Origin: Toxonevra muliebris
Taxonomy: Eukaryota > Arthropoda > Insecta > Diptera > Pallopteridae
Direction of reading: 5' to 3'
Assembly (NCBI GenBank): GCA_963691655.1
Contig: OY829326.1
Span: 115,975,388-116,039,387, forward strand
Length of the DNA stretch: 64,000 nucleotides
The notes beneath the pieces are model-generated. The model saw nothing but the letters and a program-made list of their open reading frames with translations. It was not told the origin of the DNA and did not search any database. The position numbers and the translations under genes are program-made. This document shows positions 22,621 to 34,654 of this stretch, piece by piece; position 1 is the first letter of the stretch; each line of letters begins with the position of its first letter.

Positions 22621-23364
22621 AATTAATATTCACATGACTTTTATCTCTAAAGCATTAAATTCTAATCAGCTTTCTTTATTTGTTATTATTGAATTGAAAA
22701 AGCTTGTTAGATTGCAAACAAGGACATTTTTTCATTTAAATTTGTATAAATCATGGAATCTTAAGTATGTATGCATATGTACACTAACGGATCCAAGGGT
22801 GCGGGGAGGGGGGCTTAATTCTATGTCTTCCCCCATTGTCCCAATAATATATGTGGAAGCATTAAAACTAATTGTTTTTCTTGTTTTAGGAATCGCAATT
22901 CATGTCCTGAGAAACATTAGTTTTTGTGTTAAAACCTTCACCCTGGATCTACCAGTGTATACATGCATGTATATGTTTTAGAGGGAGAGTCAAAATGGCA
23001 CTGGTACAGAAGAGTTAAAGGAATCTTTTTTACTTTGGCATCACTATTAATCTAGCAGAAATAATGCCAGGCTGTAGATTAAACGGAGTTTCGCTCTTGT
23101 TAATAGATGATATCGATTCAGTAAACAATTGAGAGTCTTTTTCTACCAATATTGTATAAAATGTGCCACCTCATACAAAGCAGCCGATGCATTTATAAGT
23201 TTCTAAAAAATGGACTCTGACGAGAAACGAAAAGGCTGTGGCCTGTAGCTCAACACGAATTCCATATAATGCACATACATATGCACATATATACGCATTC
23301 GTTCAACAACGAGCTCCTGTTCTGTTTCTCTCTATATGGTATTCCGCAAATTGTTGTTGGCTAC
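22621..23364. other. Unassigned stretch with possible repeat edge
   Basis: At about 22782-22850 a segment beginning ACTAACGGATCCAAGG and rich in G then C resembles 53283-53325 and the reverse complement of about 52045-52075. This suggests a dispersed-repeat end. The block at 23297-23355 is similar to 24518-24567 on the other side of the mariner element. Confidence 0.4.
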
Positions 23365-23366
23365 TA

Positions 23367-24483
23367 TCGGATGTATAACTTGAAAATACGGAATTTTTTT
23401 TACAAAAATTTAGCTTTATTTCAATAACAAATTGAATGAGTAAATTATTCAAAATTGTATCCATCGGAAGCTATGATATTTTGCCATCTTTCAGGCAATT
23501 TATAGATTCCTTGCCAAAAAAAAAAACCGTCCATCTTTGACGCTATGAACGAATCAATCTAAGGGTATTCTGCAATGGTGTGGCAAAACTTCCCATCCAC
23601 TATTATCCGAATAGTTTTAACCGAAGCCGCGCGTTGCCATAGTGTAAAATTACGGTCCCAGTCGCATGGTCTGGTCGTTTCTCGGTCGCTGCTCACTTCA
23701 AACGATTTAATTGCTTTCGATACTATGCCGTAATAGTTTCACCAGGTTTTTAGCAGATCGTAATAGATAACACCCTTCTGATCCCACCAAATACAAAACA
23801 TTCGGCGTTGATATTCCCAGTTGGTCGAGCTTCTCATATGACTTCTTGCGCTTCGGGTTGTCGTAATAACTTTATTTTTCGTAGCTAGTAATAATTCGAT
23901 GCAACAACGATTTATTTTTATAGCACTGAAGCCGCATCTCAGACATGCAAAATCTCCTTTTAACGTCTCTCGTATGGCACCCAGTTTCCTTCTTTTTGAA
24001 TGATTTTCAGGCGCTTGCTGCTTACTAACTCTGCTTTTTGAGTAACTCCCAATGCTATTACAAGTTTATCTTGCATTTGGTGCGAGTCTTCATCGAGTAA
24101 CATCTCCAATTCTCCATTTTCGAACTTTATCACTTGTCCAATGCGTTCCTTTCGTTTCGTGTCAAAATCTTCACAAGTTTTATTCGATTGAGTATATGGT
24201 ATACCGTAAACTTCCTACAGCAATCGATAACTTTCAGCACCTTTTTCGAACTAAAGAAGGAAAGTGAAACTTCCCGCTAATGCTGTTTATTTGGCACGTA
24301 TGCTGAAAAGTTTGCAGCGCAATAAGAAAAGGTTATGTTGTTTATATTTTGGCAAATTGATACATAATCAAAACAAGCTATATTTGTAGCTAACACACGA
24401 AAGTAGTTACAGTATTGCCAGATGTGATTCAGTACAAGTTACGCCATCAATTTTAAATCCCTCATTTTCAAGATATACACCCA
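23367..24483 (-). mobile_element. mariner element, minus strand, with both TIRs
   Basis: The left end starts TCGGATGTATAACTTGAAAA and the reverse-complemented right end starts TGGGTGTATATCTTGAAAA. They agree over about 28 bp with a few mismatches, and TA flanks both sides (23365-23366, 24484-24485). At 1117 bp it is shorter than a typical 1.3-kb mariner because the coding region has deletions. The transposase lies on the minus strand. Confidence 0.8.
23445..24250 (-). pseudogene. mariner transposase (DD34D type), degenerate
   Basis: Reading down the minus strand, KTCEDFDTKRKERIGQ and FENGELEMLLDEDS form the N-terminal DNA-binding region. LGVTQ and IQKEGNWVPYE follow, the latter typical of the mauritiana/irritans side of the family. 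The region of the first catalytic aspartate reads LLHRIITSYEK and then a stop, with tyrosine where mariners have aspartate. YDNPKRKKSYEKLDQ is recovered in another frame. The central block holds LKPGETITA and a weak EKRPDHAT match, but the second aspartate motif is degraded (YGNAR in place of HDNAR). The end is well kept: IDSFIASK, then LPERWQNIIASDGYNFE with a stop at 23445-23447. Lost catalytic residues, stops and frameshifts exclude activity. Confidence 0.88.
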
Positions 24484-24517
24484 TATATAATACATATATA
24501 ATATTATATAGTATATT

Positions 24518-24567
24518 TGCATTCAACAATGAGCTTATGTTCTCATTTCTATCTGTATTCCGCAAAT
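24518..24567 (+). repeat. Copy of the block flanking the mariner on its other side
   Basis: This block resembles 23297-23355 (GCATTC, then CAACAA/T-GAGCT, then TATTCCGCAAATT). It lies outside the mariner TIRs, so the flanking DNA was already repetitive or was partly duplicated. Confidence 0.5.
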
Positions 24568-24570
24568 TCC

Positions 24571-25340
24571 GGATACAGCTAATTTTCCAAATAGAACGAG
24601 CAATTGCGAATACTTTCGAATATTCGCGAATACTGTGAATATGATTATTGATATTGATTATAATGTTTTCGAACCTCATTATTCGTTTTAAAACAAGAAA
24701 GATTTATACTTCATATTATTTATGAACACACTGCATACCTGATATTCGGCTCACAATGCTTTCATCCTGATCTCTGATAAATATACAAAAATTAAATGGT
24801 AACAAAATATTTGAAATATTTTTGTAGAACTTATCACGAATGAGCAGAATTTATTACCGAATTATTGAGGGGTAGGGGTTATGTTTTCTTTTAATCATTT
24901 GTGAATGGTTTACCATTACTAAATTACTTAAATATTTCTGAAACCATAAGAGGAATACAAACAAAACCAAATGATCTCTGCCGTTAATGCATGCCCTTTT
25001 CTTGAATTGATGGGAACCTAATAGTTTTTTTAATTTTATTCGGCTAAAAGTAATGAAAAATTTTTAGAGTATTTTTCAAAACGGTTCAGATAACGACAGC
25101 TTATTCTTAGTACTGAAATATTTTTGAAACCGCTTATGAATGAGTTTTTGAGACCCTGTAAAACACCTTACACATCCTATAAAAAAATCCACTCCGCATT
25201 AAATAAATTCTCAACAAAATTGCAGCAAAAGTTTTTTTTTTTTTTATAAAGAAATTTAAAGTATAATTTTTATAAACATATAGAGGCAGTAACAAAAACA
25301 ATATAAATAATCTTAAAAGCTCACATATACACACACATCT
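24571..25340. other. Unassigned AT-rich stretch
   Basis: Short GCGAATA repeats occur near 24603-24640. No gene was recognised. Confidence 0.45.
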
Positions 25341-26300
25341 ACATTTATATGGATACGTACATAGTATACACTGTTAAATTCCCAACAACAAAATAATGAT
25401 GAGGATGCTATCAAGTTTTTTTGCTTGTGCATCTACACACACATGGATAAATGCCTATAAGCATTTAACGTTGTATGCATGTGTGTGTGTGTGTGTGTGC
25501 TTTTTTCGAAGCGACCTTGCTAACAAGAGAAAAAAGGATTTCATTGTTTCTGTCATCACACACATTGATGATGACGACAACAACGACAACGCACTCAACT
25601 TGAAGGGTTGCGTCGCTTCTAGGCTTATCAGTGAAATGCCTTTCTCTTCCTCTCTCCCTCTCTCATCACTCTTTCAGATCACAGCATACACTCATACTTT
25701 TTAGCTCGAACATGACTTTTTGGGTTTAGTTTTTATATGTGCACACACACATATACACACACAAACAAACATAATCTTCTATTTTGGCTGCAAGGTTTTG
25801 TGTGTGTGTTTTTTTTTTTTGCTGTTGTTGTTTTTGGCGTAATGTGATGAGTGTGAATGTTCGTTGTCGTTTTGTGTGTGTGTGTGTTGTTGTTGTTATT
25901 GCTGTTGTTATTTTAATTACACCTGTGCCCTAAATTTTACACAAAAGCCCTAAATTTAACAATATTCATGCATATATGCATGCATATGAATACACAAGTG
26001 CAAATACGAGCAAACAAAGTGAAATGTTAAAGAAATGTAAACATTTGTGTTCCTACATTTATTTATACTTAGTTACAACATTGTATGTACAAGCAAGCGT
26101 AGCGTGAGATTACTCACAACTAACTTACAAATAGGTACAGCACGTGCTGACAGACATACAAATAGACAGTCAGTCAGACCCGTAAGTCTCACATATTTAT
26201 GCGAGTGTATGTGTGTGTTTTTAGCTTCTATCTTAATTTAACTATCATTGCATAATATATACATAACTTATGCATCACTACTGATTGTGTGTAAAATTTC
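25341..26300. repeat. Microsatellite-rich island
   Basis: A GT run lies at 25481-25499, CA runs at 25741-25760, GT with T-run at 25800-25820, GT at 25873-25890, then GTTGTT tracts to 25912 and CATATG-type repeats near 25968-25990. A GACGACAAC triplet tract lies at 25569-25590. Frames here are repeat-driven. Confidence 0.55.
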
Positions 26301-26697
26301 ATATTAACTTATTAATGAATTTCGTAATGAATTTTCAGCTGGTAAAGAATGTGGCAGCTCATTATGTATTTACTGCATAATGTAAGAATAATTTGCAAAG
26401 CGTAATTAATATTTCCTCATGTTATTGATTTCACGAGTATGACTAGATAATACCTAGTAAGTAAGTATGCATATTCAATCAAAGATATGAGAGCATCGTG
26501 GCCTAATAAAGAAATTTGAAACCTCTGAAGTTGTGTTGCTACTATTTTTGTTTGAGAGGTAACTACCTACCTGCATATACGATCATCTATAATAATCCCT
26601 TATAAAGGAACCTTTTTAAAGGAAATGCTGCTTGTTCCACACTTTATGTATTCGATTTTTCATTATTATGGAGGTGATCAACCAAGTGTTAATTAAA

Positions 26698-26889
26698 AAA
26701 AAAAAAAAACTGGGTCGTCCAAGTAAATTGGATCGACTCTTGAAATTGAAAATAGATGTGGTCAATGAAATTAGAATTTCAAATCGGATGCTTTGTAGGA
26801 AGTTCGGTAACACTATAGAAGGTATAGAAACAATACGCAAAGATTTATTCGGTATTAATTACAGACAACACCAAATGAAAATTTGTTAA
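26698..26889 (+). pseudogene. Possible helix-turn-helix fragment of a Tc1-like transposase
   Basis: After a poly-lysine run (a poly-A tract) the frame reads LGRPSKLDRLLKLKID, then NEIRISNRMLCRKFG, then ETIRKDLFGINYR. The order of a GRP linker, a helix-rich segment and an R-R/K-x-L-x-x-x-G-I-N-Y-type end resembles Tc1-type N-termini. No catalytic motifs follow. This is a weak call; it may be a chance frame. Confidence 0.3.
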
Positions 26890-27538
26890 CAATTATTTGA
26901 TAATTTTTTCAAAGATACCACTGCCAAATTGATTGCCAAAGGTGGTGAATTGATTAAAATCGGGGAGTAAGTATGGTATATTATTTTAAGTCTCACAATT
27001 TCGATGTCTGAGGGAAAGTTGCTTGCCTTTTTTTAGTTTTTATCATCAAACTGAACCTGACCATATAATTTTTCTATAAACTTTCAACGATTTCAATGAT
27101 AAATGATTTGAAAACTAAATGATTTTATTTATAGTAGAAATTAGGATTGTGTGAATAATTCGCATTCGCACTTGCGAATAATTTGCATAATTTTCGATAT
27201 TCGCCAATTTTATGGGAATAATTTATGTGATTAAATTTCTTTATGTTCAAAAAAGAAAAAAAAAAAAAATGAAAGTTAGTATCACTGAGTGGCAAAATTA
27301 CTTTTTCTAAAGTATAATCTCCAATTAGTTAATTTTGAGTACCAAAATTTTATGTACATATGTGCGACTTTTTCTTTTATAAATTAAAATATTTTTTCAT
27401 GTGATAACATTTTTACCTGGGACTGAAGGAAAATTTATGGTGGAGTGAATTGATAGAAATTAAAATCAAATGTCAGGTCGATGTTGTATCAGGTTTCATA
27501 GTATGTGTGAGTTTATAAGAGTGTGTCTAATTAAATAA

Positions 27539-28545
27539 GTAAATGTAGTGGCGGTTATATTAAGCTTTCGTACCGCCAGGTGAAGGGTGGTGAATCGCAC
27601 CCCGAAGCATACTGTCTTGTTATTAAAATAAATTCATAATGATAGGTGAATTTTTAATATTAAAAATAAGACCCTAAAAGTATATTGCAAATTTATTATT
27701 ATGTCTGTAAATATATTGTCGGTTATGTTAAACTTTCGTAAAGCAAGATGGAGAATAGTGAATCGAACGTCAAAAGTATGCTGTCTTGTTATTAGAATAA
27801 ATTGATTAAAGGTGAATTTTTAATATTAAAAATAGGACTCTGGAAGTGTACCGCACTTTTATTGTTTTGTATGTAAATATAGTGGGGTTATTTAAATTTT
27901 CGTAACACCAGGTGAAAGGTGGTGAATTGAACCCGAAAAGTATGCTGTCTTATTATTAATATAAACAGATTGAGAACTGTGAATCTTTAACTCTTCCCTG
28001 CCCATGCTGCCATATATGGACCCACCACTTTGGACGGTAATAGTGGCACTATCTTACATCCAACATCCAAACCACAATATGGGTTTCGTAGATTGCAGCT
28101 TTCATGTATTGATGCGCATATATAATCGTATTAGAAAACTCCAACACTCAAAAGTTATTGCCATTTTTATATGAAAAAATATATTTTGAAATAAAATTGA
28201 TTTTCTATATAGCCGAAAGATATTGTTTCTACGAATTTCACACTGAATAATTAGTATAAATTTTAATTTTTGGTTATTTTTCTCAGTAAAGTGAATAAAA
28301 AAAAAGTTATGCATTTCTATTTTACTTGCTACTGATCAACGAACCATATATGGCCCACTATGTAATTTCAAATTTCACTTGTAATTAAGATATTGAAAAA
28401 GTCATAGAACAAAAGTTAATCAGAATGAAGAATGCTATTTCTTAATATTTTTTTAAACAAAGTTTGCTTTATTGAGCAGGGAAGGGTTAATATTAAAAAC
28501 ATAAGACATAACAATCCCAAAAGTATGCAACACATAATTTATATA
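27539..28545. repeat. Three-unit tandem repeat (about 167 bp), third unit interrupted
   Basis: Units start at 27539, 27707 and 27873, each with GTAAATRTA. They share blocks such as AAGTATGCTGTCTT and GGTGAATTTTTAATATTAAAAA. Unit lengths are about 168 and 166 bp. The third unit is split after base 27990 by the TTAA element and resumes at 28491, ending near 28545. The units are diverged, so the array is old. Confidence 0.8.
27991..28486. mobile_element. TTAA-inserted MITE inside the tandem repeat
   Basis: The 496-bp insert begins CTCTTCCCTGCCCA and, reverse complemented, ends CCCTTCCCTGCTCA. TTAA stands on each side (27987-27990 and 28487-28490). Subterminal CCATATATGG palindromes lie near both ends (about 28010 and 28344). 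Comparing with unit 2 of the tandem repeat shows that removing the insert plus one TTAA restores the uninterrupted GAATTTTTAATATTAAAA-type sequence. This is good evidence for precise TTAA duplication, as in piggyBac-like elements. The minus-strand frame 28102-28314 inside it matches nothing known. Confidence 0.85.
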
Positions 28546-30380
28546 TCAAAAATGGTTGCAGAATATACTTATATATCAATGGAATTAGTGGAATATACCA
28601 ATATTATTTTTATTTAATATATATTTTTTATTGTATCGTTTATTTTAGTTTATAGTTTATTCTTTCCTAATTAGAATTGTAAAATAATTTCAACATTAAG
28701 CGATTTAGACGTGCAAAAAGCAAAGAAAGTGCAATGAAATAAAACTGTACATGAAAAATTGAAAGAAAAAACACGCTGACTGTGTACTTTTGGAATATAA
28801 AAACAAAACTTTTATAATGAAGTAGGCAACAGCACGTTAAATATGTTATCACATTATGTGACGAGTGCAGAAGGGACTCATTTTAGTTTTTTGCCAGAGA
28901 AATAACTCTTATTTTCTTTAGATTGAGTCAGACTGTAAGCTTTCAAATTGAAAAGTAAAAGTTTGAAATTGCTTTTAACTTTTAATTATTAAAAAGTTAA
29001 GAGTAGACTTAAAAATAAAATTTAAGAGTCTTTTTTATAAAAGTTTATAAAAAAGGTAAAATTTAGGAATCCTTCCAAAGACCTATTTTTAAAAATCTTT
29101 GAAGACTCTTATTTTTAAAAATTCTTGCAGTCAAAGCCGTATTAAGGAGGAGGTTTTTTGGAGGTTCTTACCCCCCTCCCTCCCGAAATGTGGAAACTTT
29201 CTTCTAATTTTGGACATTAATAGCCAGTGGAAAGTCAAAATAAGATCTTTTACGATTTTAAATATTTTTTATTTCCATCGGTTTCTTTCTAAAAAGTGAA
29301 ATATAAAAAAATAAATTTGAAATCTTAGTTACACTATGCGATCAAATCCTATTAGTTTTCTTTTACTTCGGATTCATAAAGAGAAGGTGATGCTGAGAAA
29401 TCCAGCATTCATAGTTTTTCTAGGTCAGTAGCTGTTTGCTTTAAAGTTTCGTCCTGAAACAGTATGAAAAATTAAGTTAAGTTAAGTTAATAAAATGTTG
29501 GAAAAAATCATCCTTATAAGATTCGACTTCTTTGAAAGGTAATAAAAAGCAATATTTTATTATCTAGTATTTTTGGAGTTTTTCTATTATCACCCTAAAC
29601 TCGCCCGCCATGTTTACATTTTATTTCTGCACCCCTAGACATAAACATATCCCCTGCTTTAAGGGCGCACGCGAATAATTTGACTCATTTGAAAGGACAT
29701 GATTCAGCCTTTAATTTCTAAATTTTAACGTTTGTAGCACGTCAGGGTCCAGCTCTACAATTATTCAAAAATGGTCAAAAACGCTATTTTAGGGGTTTCA
29801 GCCCCAACGTGACGTAGTGGGAAGTTTTTACCCCTGATTCATATGCAGCATGGAAAATTCATTCGCAAACATTAGGAAGACTTTTGAAGACATTTTTTAA
29901 AAGTTATAAGAGTTTCATGCTTTGATTTTTAAGACAAAATAAAATTATTCGCATTTGTATGCACATTCGCTTTTTCATTATTTGCACAACTTTAGTGAGA
30001 ATAGTATGAATTATTGAGAAATGGCAAAACTCGATAATTTCGCACTTTGAATATTTCAAAATTTAGCTTTGAGACTCCGGTTCAGTATCGAAAACTCCAT
30101 TGGAAAGTCTACTTTGTTTTTTTTTTGGGAAGCAGAACCCAAAATTGCGCAGGCCTTTCGTTATTCAAATAAAATTTGGCATTTAAAAATTATAATTTTC
30201 TAAGAAATATAGGATCCCCTCTTTTTCATACTATTTTTCCCAATGAATTCCTTTATATATTTATTGACTTCTCTCTCTCTGCGAGTTCTTTAACTCCATA
30301 TATGGCATAACTAACCATTTTGTATTGCTAAATATTATATATTTAAACAATTACTCAAACGAGAGTATTATTTTTCTGTT
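28546..30380. other. Unassigned AT-rich stretch
   Basis: No gene was recognised. A segment at 29600-29850 is less AT-rich (several CCCC tracts) but has no open frame or motif. AAGTT pentamers occur at 29473-29490. A possible right terminus of a large element is at 29946-29995. Confidence 0.45.
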
Positions 30381-31300
30381 TCTATTTTGGCAACAACAAA
30401 ACAAAATTTAATAAATAGAATTCCATCACAGACATGGCGACGGCATGACATTCCCTTAGGCTGGTGAAACAAACACATATGCATGTAATTCCAAATACAT
30501 ACACTAATATACTGCACCCCTCTCCCACTCAGCCAACCACCTGCCATATAATTGTTGTTCATCATAAAAAAAAAATGTCAGGTATTCTGAGGTTTCTTTC
30601 ATACAACAACAATAACAGCGTTTATGAAACGTGATGCCAACGAAAAGTAGCAGTAGCAGTAACGGCAATAACAACAACAAAGTAACAAAAACACACGACA
30701 TTATGTAAATTATGCGAACGTGTTGTTGTTGTTGTCTCTCCTTCTTTCTCCTTTCCCCTCTCTCTCTTTCTCTCTTTCTTTCGAGTATTAGAACATGAAA
30801 TTTCTATTTATGTAAATTAACTGTTATTTTGTCCTTGTATTTTATGTTGTAGTTGTTCTTCTTATTGTTCTTTCAGAGCCATTTCTATCAGCAAACAAAC
30901 AAACAAAATAACAAAAATAAAAAAACAACAATAATACAATGAAAAGAAGCGCCATTATGTGCCTAAAATGCCTTTAACAAAAATTTGAGAGAATTTCTTA
31001 AATGTCGGAATAAAAACGTACAAAAAATTCCTCAAACTAAAAAAATGTAAATTACGTAGTAGATAGAAAGAAATGAAAATGTGGAATTTAATTTTAGTAT
31101 GTATGTGTGTATTGTCTGTATGTACATAGTAAATATATGTAGGAATGTTTATATTTGTGTGTGCGTAATTATTCTTTTTTATACCAACGTCTTTTATTGT
31201 GTGTGTGTTTTTGCGTGTGTATTGGTGTAGAAAATAATTGCGCTTTAAACGTCTTATGTATATATGTCTGTGTTTTTATTTGAATAAATTTAAAACAAAA
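30381..31300. repeat. Microsatellite-rich island
   Basis: CAA/CAG-type triplets lie at 30604-30688, GTT tracts at 30722-30733, CT runs at 30734-30782, CAAA repeats at 30893-30930, and GT-rich stretches around 31095-31240. No gene was recognised. Confidence 0.55.
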
Positions 31301-31554
31301 GCTTAAATTTAATTTTAATCAAATGCCAAAGTGATGTGTGAGTACCCTTAATAAAGTTAGGATACATTTCAATGTATATTACTTACTTTACTTTATCTGC
31401 TAATAGTCTTTGAATTTATGCTGTTGAAATATATCTGCAAATAGAAAAAATATATAAATGCTAAAGGAAATAATCTCACTGATTTAGAATTTCAGTTTAT
31501 TAACTAGTATTAAAAATGAAGAAGCTGAAAAAAATGTTTTCAGAATTACAGCCT

Positions 31555-31880
31555 CGTTACTCAGGAGTCTTCGAGGTCGCTGATCTAACATTAAATTCGT
31601 AATTAGTGATCACCGCAACCCACCGAGTAACGAGTTTCAAGCAAATCTGATGAACTGGAAAAATTATCCGCCATATTGGATCTGCTATTATATATTTCGA
31701 AAATCTGAATTCAGATTCGTAATCAGCAGCCCCTAAAACCTCTAGATGCCAATTCGATAATTTTTTTTAAAAATTCGTCCGCCATATTGGATCTGCCATT
31801 TTGAATTTTGAAGAACTGATTTGTAATCAGTGACCCCAAAAACCCCCGAAAAACAAATTTTAAGCAATTTCGAATACAAC
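31555..31880. repeat. Tandem repeat containing CCGCCATATTGGATC
   Basis: TCCGCCATATTGGATCTGC occurs at 31667 and 31778, and CGTAAT(C/T)AG-type blocks at 31599, 31719 and 31823, giving units of about 105-120 bp in three decayed copies. Less AT-rich than its surroundings. No coding signal. Confidence 0.75.
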
Positions 31881-32577
31881 TTCAGGTTTTGGCGGTGTTT
31901 TCGCCATTTCTGTGCTCCGTGACGCTTCTATTGTACTGATTTCTTTAGAGTCTTGAACACTTCCACCCATACAGTAAACGAAATTCATGTTTTTAAAGAA
32001 ATAAGAGGAGTTTTAGCCTAGGCATAATCAAATGCATTCTTCTTCGAGGAATTTGTTGACTTTTAGACTTGGAGATTAACTATCCTTCATAATCTACACG
32101 AAACGGGTTTAAAAAAATACAATAAGCTGTTCTCATTATTTTTCGTGATCCCTTCATTGAAATCAGGGTTCCATTTAAACTAATCAATCTAATCTCTCAA
32201 TTTCCGAAAGTCTTTACGAGATTTCATTTAGAGAATTCAGAAAGCAAAATGCCAAATCTCCATTTAAACCAAGCAAGCAATTAATCAGCAAGCGGGAGAA
32301 ATTAAGTTATGGTTGAGAGTTTTCGTTCCTTAAAAAGTCCATTAATTTAGGAGCAAAGATCATTAAGGTAGAAATATTATATAGGAAAAAGAATATTTCA
32401 AACCCTTTCTCCTTTTATTCAATAGATTAAATTTTTTTTAGGGAGACCGAAGGAATGAAAGATTTCGGTGATTATTTACAGAAAATTTGTTCTGGCAACT
32501 AAATGAATTAAAAATCTGGGAGAATTTTTAGGTAAGAACTTGAGCTTTGAAATCATAAAAATTGGCACAACTCCGGG
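31881..32577. other. Unassigned AT-rich stretch
   Basis: No gene or inverted-repeat pair was recognised. Confidence 0.45.
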
Positions 32578-32725
32578 ACAGACCATAAAAATGCAGTTGT
32601 ATTTAGGTACACACATTTTGGAAAACCCATTTTTGTTCTTTAATTGAAAACAGACCATAAAAATGCAGTTGTATTTAGGCACACACATTTTGGAAAACCC
32701 ATTTTTGTTCTTTAATTGAAAACAG
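32578..32725. repeat. Recent 72-bp tandem duplication
   Basis: A 72-bp unit beginning ACAGACCATAAAAATGC is repeated head to tail with one substitution (GGTACAC versus GGCACAC). It gives the repeated peptide seen in the minus-strand frame 32476-32745, which is otherwise unlike any protein. The near-identity marks a recent slippage or duplication. Confidence 0.9.
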
Positions 32726-34654
32726 AATATGTAGTTCCGAGTCATTTAATTATTTACATATGTAAATAAATATACAAACAATCAAACAATAATTAGACAA
32801 AATGATTAAAAACAAAATACCTTAGCCAATTAGCATAATTTTTTAAATTGATGCCACGAAATTGAAAATGTTTTTCAAATATAAACTAAAAAAAATTAAA
32901 TAAATTTTTACTCGCTCCAATTGTAGCTCGAATACAAATTAAAGATATACGTATCTCTATTTGCATGAATTTTCACACCTTTTCTTTTTTTTGTTAGTAT
33001 TTTTGCTGATTCTATTCTAATTTGTAAATAGATTATATATTTCTTAAATGTTAATTTATCAATAATAAAAATGTTATTCGATTTTTGTTATTTTATTTTG
33101 TTTAGATACAAAATTTTCAAATTGAAATTATGTAGATAAAGTTTTTGTCTCTCTTTTTTATTTAACATTGCTTATGAGTTTTGTTGTTGTTGTTATTGTT
33201 ATTGTTTATATTGACCATGAGTATATATAAAATGTGTTTAATTATTTCTCAAAATATTTACAAACGGAAGCTAAAAACATTAATTTGTTATTTTATTTTG
33301 TTTAAATTTAATTGCTGATTTAGTACTTTATTTCGCTATGATTGAGTGAGTACATTTTAAGTAGAAGAGGAAAAATTTCTGTAGAGATCATTTTTCCAAT
33401 GTAAAAGCATTAAAGTATTCAAAATAATTTGGAATAAGTTTATGCAAATTAAAATGATTAATTTGAAAGCTTCTTGGAATTTTTAGATTTTGTTTTTTTT
33501 TTTTGATGATTTTTATTGATGTAGTAAATATTAATTTATTGTATTTTATTTACATAATTGAAACACATTTATGGAGATTAAGTTTATTTTAGGTAAGACC
33601 ATTTAATTGATGTGGTTGATATGAAAATTTACAGTAACCGAAGAGATTGAGAATGCTGGTCTAGAAAGGTGAAGAAGGAAGAGAAGAGGGAGAAGGGCTT
33701 ACTAGTTTTGGGCAGGGGGAGGAGCTGCACCTGTTACTAAAAATAAGAGTTTTTCAACAATTGAAGCCACTATTCCCATTAGAGTTATCTAAATTACAGC
33801 ATGTCTGCAACAAACACCAAAGGCAAGACTGTAGAAACAGCTATTGATTGCTTAGCTCATTAGATTGAAAAGTTGATAACTTTGCTTTTAACCATTGATG
33901 GTTTAGCTACAGATTTGTTGCATTACGTGTTAAAATAAAGTAATTGGCGCAACATAAAGTGACGTAAGTTAGGATACCCCACAGCTCCCCGCCCACTCCC
34001 CACCCACCCTTTACAACCTAGTCGTAAACGAACTGATCTTAGGTCTAGAATAAACAGGAAGCTGTGTTTTTGAGTATGCAGACGGATTTGTTCTATTAAT
34101 CTCTGGTATATTTTTAGTGAGTTATTTATTTTAACAGCTGTATGACGATGTGTGTCGGTGGATTGCTCACGATCGAATGCCTCAACCAAATTGCTGTTAT
34201 GATGGACTAAGTCGCACTTTACAGGGTTACCTGAGTTTCAGCTTACAATTTATATTTTTATAGTATTTTTTATGTTTATGTGTTTTTTTCTACCAATACT
34301 TATCGATTGCTCTACCGATTACTTATCGATCAACAGAGTTGTCTTCGGATTGTATTATAATTTCAATGAAATTGAGCAGGCAACTTAATTTCGTTTAGCA
34401 TTTATTTCTATAACGAAATTGAGAAGGATGCAGAAATTGCTCAATTTGGGCTCCAAGTGAATGGGCCATTAGAAAAATTATGACAGTGGTCCTAGGACAA
34501 ACTGCGATTATTTTGTTTGACCGAAAATTCACAAAATGGTGGTCTGCCAAAATTGGTTTTCTTAAAAATAGAACTTTTTTTTCGTAAGCACATCGTTACA
34601 AATTCAGGAAAGAATTAATCAAACTTATTTTTTCTAGTATGCAAAACTTTGTTT
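32726..34654. other. AT-rich stretch with a purine-rich tract
   Basis: Mostly A/T homopolymers. A G/A-rich segment lies at 33660-33728 and a C-rich one at 33980-34015. Short inverted AATTTCGTT/AACGAAATT pairing occurs near 34388-34424. No gene was recognised. Confidence 0.45.
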
